Shown here: positions 7,097 through 9,590 of the stretch, piece by piece
Layout: every line of letters begins with the position of its first letter
How positions within the stretch are numbered: position 1 is the stretch's first letter
Assembly (NCBI GenBank): GCA_018665625.1
Contig: JABJCF010000163.1
Location: forward strand, 1-9,590
DNA from: Nitrospina sp.
GTDB taxonomy: Bacteria > Nitrospinota > Nitrospinia > Nitrospinales > VA-1
Direction of reading: 5' to 3'
DNA: 9,590 nucleotides
Program-made: the position numbers and the translations under genes
Notes under the pieces: generated by a model
The model's database searches: none
What the model saw: only the letters and a program-made list of their open reading frames with translations
Told to the model about the DNA's origin: nothing

Positions 7097-7765
7097 TTAT
7101 TTTTTTCCTTCGTCCATCATTTTTTTATCTTTCATTTTTTTTCCCGCAAGAGTCTCACTAATTCGTTTGGCAACCTTCACATCCAACTGGCTTAACACCT
7201 TGCCAGCGATCTTGGCTTTCATCCCTGATACGATCCTGAGAGCCAGGTCATCATCAATTGCTTCAATAAGGTTGGCGGCCTCTTCAGGTTTCATGCTGGA
7301 ATAAACTTTAATCAAGGCCTCTACATTTTCTTTGGTTTTTTCATCTTGGATTTCAAGTTGTTGTTTGGACTCGGAAATCCCTTTTTCAATTTTTTCCAGG
7401 TCTTTACTCACCTTTGCCTCAATGGCTTTTATTTTAAGTTCTTTTATACGCAATTCTTCTTCTCGTCGTTTTAATTCGCGGTTTTTCTTTTCGATGGTTT
7501 CAATCATTCGAAAAGTTTCTGGATTCACCGCAGGCATCTCGGTGGGCAGTGCCACTTTTTTATCTTTAGATTCTTCGCCGCCCTCTACACCTTCCAGGAT
7601 AGGCTTATCGGTAGTACTTCGTTTTTCCTCAGTTTTTCCATCAAGCATTTTGACCTGCGCATAGGCCACACCCATTTGAGGGTTTCGATCTTCATTCCAC
7701 AAATGTTTCCCAAAGAGAAAAGAAACGGCTGTCATCATAAAAATAAAAATTATTTTATTTTTCAT
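7097..7765 (-). CDS. MotE-like protein: membrane anchor, coiled coil and MgtE_N domain
   Basis: 222 residues and the last gene of the flagellar operon. I chose ATG 7765 because AAGGA lies 7 bases upstream and a hydrophobic anchor follows directly (KIIFIFMMTAVSFLFG, about 4-19). An upstream in-frame ATG at 7825 lies inside fliJ. A charged linker follows the anchor. A coiled coil (about 82-140, rich in Lys/Glu, e.g. RREEELRIKELKIKAIEAK) comes next, then an MgtE_N/MotE-type helical domain (about 145-200: VYSSMKPEEAANLIEAIDDD, then VLSQLDVKVAKRISETL). This domain is shared with FliG-like and MgtE N-terminal folds. Proteins of this design follow fliJ in many flagellar operons. MotE of rhizobia is a periplasmic chaperone for the motor protein MotC, but the function here is inferred only from domain and position. 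Confidence 0.8.
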   Translation of the reverse strand: MKNKIIFIFMMTAVSFLFGKHLWNEDRNPQMGVAYAQVKMLDGKTEEKRSTTDKPILEGVEGGEESKDKKVALPTEMPAVNPETFRMIETIEKKNRELKRREEELRIKELKIKAIEAKVSKDLEKIEKGISESKQQLEIQDEKTKENVEALIKVYSSMKPEEAANLIEAIDDDLALRIVSGMKAKIAGKVLSQLDVKVAKRISETLAGKKMKDKKMMDEGKK

Positions 7766-7770
7766 ATCAA

Positions 7771-7777
7771 TTTCCTT
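7771..7777 (-). promoter_or_regulatory. Ribosome binding site of the MotE-like gene
   Basis: On the minus strand AAGGAAA lies just upstream of ATG 7765 and overlaps the fliJ stop codon (7776-7778). The spacing from AAGGA to the ATG is 7 bases. It decides the start in favour of 7765 over 7825 and suggests translation coupled to fliJ. Confidence 0.7.
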
Positions 7778-8210
7778 AAAATTCCCTTCCCCACAAATTT
7801 GCAGCATTTTCATCTTGAATGGCAAGTTCCTTTTTATCTCTGAGCTTTTTTTCTTTCAACATATCGCGGTCTTTTAAAATTTCCAGGGTTCTTCGTTTGC
7901 GCATAGCCTCAACAACTTCCTCACGCTTTTCCTCCAACTTAACGGTGACCTCAGAAATGATGGCGTCTTGGCGTTGCCTGTGGACTTCTGTTCCGCGAAA
8001 AAAGTTGTCATAAAGAATCATTGTTTGGACGTCAACAGCTTGTCTCTTTTTCTGATTTAACTCTTCCTTTTTGCTCTCCATGATATCTTTCATGAAGTTC
8101 TGACTGTCCTGCTGCTTTTGGATCAGGGCATTAATTTGCCCCAAATCTTTTTGTAGCAGATCCTCCTTATTCTTATTCAGCCGGAGAATGGTTTCAAATC
8201 GAAAGCTCAA
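7776..8210 (-). CDS. fliJ: Flagellar export protein FliJ
   Basis: 144 residues, the usual size for FliJ, the central coiled-coil stalk of the flagellar type III export ATPase. FliJ sits in the FliI hexamer and contacts FlhA, coupling ATP hydrolysis to export. The N-terminus SFRFETILRLNKNKED fits the family pattern of a short basic and aromatic start followed by a helix. The rest is almost entirely charged alpha helix (e.g. KLEEKREEVVEAMRKRR), expected of an antiparallel coiled coil. The start is a TTG (8210), supported by GGAGGT 7 bases upstream within the end of fliI. The gap to the fliI stop is 3 bases. Sequence conservation in FliJ is low, so synteny next to fliI carries much of the call. 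Confidence 0.92.
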   Translation of the reverse strand: MSFRFETILRLNKNKEDLLQKDLGQINALIQKQQDSQNFMKDIMESKKEELNQKKRQAVDVQTMILYDNFFRGTEVHRQRQDAIISEVTVKLEEKREEVVEAMRKRRTLEILKDRDMLKEKKLRDKKELAIQDENAANLWGREF

Positions 8211-8213
8211 CTG

Positions 8214-9533
8214 TTAAACCTCCATAATTTTTTTCAGCTCATCCAGACTGGCTCGCCAGTCATTATTCTCAAACATCCCTTGCCTGAGATATGGAATCAT
8301 TAAATCATATTTTTGGATGGCCATATCAATTTTTGGATTGCTACCTTTAACGTACGCCCCAATATTAATCAAATCTTCAGCAGATTTGTGGGTCGCCAGA
8401 ATATCTTTGAACTTCATGGAAAATTCCTGGTGTTCTTTGGTCACCACATCAATCATCAAACGACTCACGCTATTTAGGATATCAATTGCCGGATAATGAT
8501 TGTGGGCCGCCAACTCACGACTCAATACAATATGACCATCTAAAATTGCACGGACCGCATCGGAAATGGGCTCACTAATATCATCACCCTCAACAAGAAC
8601 GGTATAAAGACCCGTTATGGATCCTTCGCTAGACGAGGTTCCAGCACGTTCTAAAAGTTTTGGCAACATAGAAAACACTGAAGGCGTGAAACCACGTGTG
8701 GTGGGAGGCTCGCCTACAGAAAGACCAATTTCCCTTTGCGCCAAAGCAAAGCGAGTAACAGAGTCCATCATCAGCATCACATCTTTTCCCTGATCCCTGA
8801 AATATTCTGCAATGGTGGTGGCGATAAAAGCTCCACGCAATCTTACCAGAGGAGGTTCGTCGGAAGCCGCTGCTATTACTATCGAGCGTTTCAATCCTTC
8901 CTCACCCAGGTTTTCGTCGATAAATTCTTTTACTTCTCTTCCCCTTTCACCGATCAGTGCAATCACATTTATATCGGCGTTTGTATTTCTTGCAATCATA
9001 CCCATTAAAACAGATTTGCCCACGCCGGTACCCGCCAGTATTCCTACCCTTTGCCCTTTAGCAAAAGAAAGGAGGCCGTTGATAGATCGAATACCAACAT
9101 CCAAAGGTTCATTCAAACGCCTTCTTTCTAATGGATTGATTGGGCTACCCATTAATGGATATTCTGTTGTAGTGGGAATGGGCCCTTTGCCATCAATAGG
9201 CAGACCATTTCCATCAATAATTCTTCCAACAAGAGCATCCCCAACTTTATAGGTTGGGTACTCTTCCATCGATTCGATTACACTGCCAGGTTCAATACCA
9301 ATGATATCGCCCAACGGCATTAACAAAGTATTTTTATCTCGAAAGCCCACAACCTGAGCCTGAATGGGAGGCCTGTTGTTTGGATAAATAGTGCAGATAC
9401 TCCCCACAGAAACAGCGGGGCCGTCCCCTTCCAGCATCAAGCCAATGATGCGATTAACCCGTCCGGTTTTTTTAACAAAGTCGGTTTTTTCAATAAAGCT
9501 GCTGTATTTTTTTAAATCAATTGTTGCTTCCAT
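8214..9533 (-). CDS. fliI: Flagellum-specific ATPase FliI
   Basis: 439 residues, full family length. FliI is the hexameric ATPase of flagellar type III export, related to the F1-ATPase beta subunit, and works in the cytoplasm under the basal body with FliH and FliJ. Visible motifs are the N-terminal barrel (GRVNRIIGLMLEGDGPAVSVG), DGNGLPIDGKGP near 108-119, Walker A AGTGVGKS (167-174), GERGRE (195-200), Walker B VMLMMDSVTR (242-251), EPPTTRGFTPSVFSMLPKLL in the family-typical region (275-294), and a candidate arginine finger in IVLSRELA (R349). The start ATG 9533 has AAGGA 9 bases upstream and lies 5 bases after the previous stop. Catalytic elements look intact, so an active enzyme is expected. 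Type III secretion ATPases of virulence systems are similar, but the fliJ and MotE-like neighbours point to the flagellum. Confidence 0.97.
   Translation of the reverse strand: MEATIDLKKYSSFIEKTDFVKKTGRVNRIIGLMLEGDGPAVSVGSICTIYPNNRPPIQAQVVGFRDKNTLLMPLGDIIGIEPGSVIESMEEYPTYKVGDALVGRIIDGNGLPIDGKGPIPTTTEYPLMGSPINPLERRRLNEPLDVGIRSINGLLSFAKGQRVGILAGTGVGKSVLMGMIARNTNADINVIALIGERGREVKEFIDENLGEEGLKRSIVIAAASDEPPLVRLRGAFIATTIAEYFRDQGKDVMLMMDSVTRFALAQREIGLSVGEPPTTRGFTPSVFSMLPKLLERAGTSSSEGSITGLYTVLVEGDDISEPISDAVRAILDGHIVLSRELAAHNHYPAIDILNSVSRLMIDVVTKEHQEFSMKFKDILATHKSAEDLINIGAYVKGSNPKIDMAIQKYDLMIPYLRQGMFENNDWRASLDELKKIMEV
8218..8223 (-). promoter_or_regulatory. Strong ribosome binding site for fliJ, inside the fliI end
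   Basis: GGAGGT on the minus strand is formed by the last fliI codons (Glu-Val) before its TAA. It is 7 bases from TTG 8210. It supports the rare TTG start and implies that translation of fliJ follows ribosomes finishing fliI. Confidence 0.75.
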
Positions 9534-9538
9534 TTTTT

Positions 9539-9590
9539 CTAGTCCTTGCTCCCTTCAGAATCTGTATCAATGGAATCTGATTCGCCTTCA
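9539..9590 (-). CDS. C-terminal end of the gene upstream of fliI, probably FliH
   Basis: Only the last 16 codons and a TAG stop (9539-9541) are in the window, reading EGESDSIDTDSEGSKD. Seven of the 16 residues are acidic, so this is a hydrophilic tail with no diagnostic motif. Its stop lies 5 bases before the fliI ATG, and its last codons contain the AAGGA used by fliI. fliH usually precedes fliI, so FliH, the regulator and peripheral stalk of the export ATPase, is the likely identity, resting on synteny alone. Confidence 0.6.
   Translation of the reverse strand, partial: EGESDSIDTDSEGSKD

Noticed and set aside
7766..7825. Extended N-terminus of the MotE-like protein from ATG 7825
   Set aside because: That start lies in fliJ without a good ribosome site and would bury the hydrophobic anchor; ATG 7765 has AAGGA at proper spacing.
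8812..9252. 146-codon plus-strand reading frame opposite fliI
   Set aside because: It lies wholly inside the conserved FliI ATPase domain in antisense and resembles no known protein; FliI is unambiguous on the other strand.

Overview
The window looks like part of a chromosome of a flagellated Gram-negative bacterium with moderate GC content. An outer-membrane secretin, a SPOR-domain protein and a flagellar export operon imply a diderm cell envelope. Gene style and a degenerate CGTCATTGCGA-type dispersed repeat suggest a Nitrospinota- or deltaproteobacteria-like lineage. That assignment is a guess from general familiarity and was not computed.

Layout. Positions 1-1053 (+) hold the 3' part of lon, covering the end of the AAA+ module and the complete Ser-Lys protease domain. 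Positions 1054-1665 are a 612-base spacer with no convincing gene. It holds an inverted-repeat-bounded element (1086-1304) and a possible promoter (1603-1631). Positions 1666-7090 (+) form a likely four-gene operon: a lipoprotein secretin of MshL type, interrupted by an apparent one-base frameshift in a G5 run at 1936-1940; an ExeA/MshM-type AAA ATPase carrying a transmembrane segment and a C-terminal SPOR domain; a membrane-anchored proline-rich TPR protein in the MshN position; and a DUF502 membrane protein. Positions 9590-7097 (-) are the distal part of a flagellar operon: the end of the gene upstream of fliI (probably fliH), then fliI, fliJ and a MotE-like (MgtE_N-domain) coiled-coil protein. 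The two operons converge with 6 bases between stop codons.

How the genes work together. Secretin, ATPase and TPR protein follow the mshL-mshM-mshN order of MSHA-type type IV pilus loci. Their topologies are complementary: an outer-membrane pore, an inner-membrane ATPase reaching peptidoglycan through SPOR, and an inner-membrane TPR protein on a long Pro-rich periplasmic arm. They could together install or gate the secretin across the cell wall. FliI (ATPase), FliJ (stalk) and FliH (peripheral stator) form the cytoplasmic ATPase complex of flagellar type III export. The MotE-like protein probably serves flagellar or motor assembly.

The most notable points are the secretin frameshift, the ATPase-TM-SPOR fusion in place of the peptidoglycan-binding module seen in GspA/ExeA, and the repeat element after lon. 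I found no CRISPR array, transposase, tRNA or rRNA.
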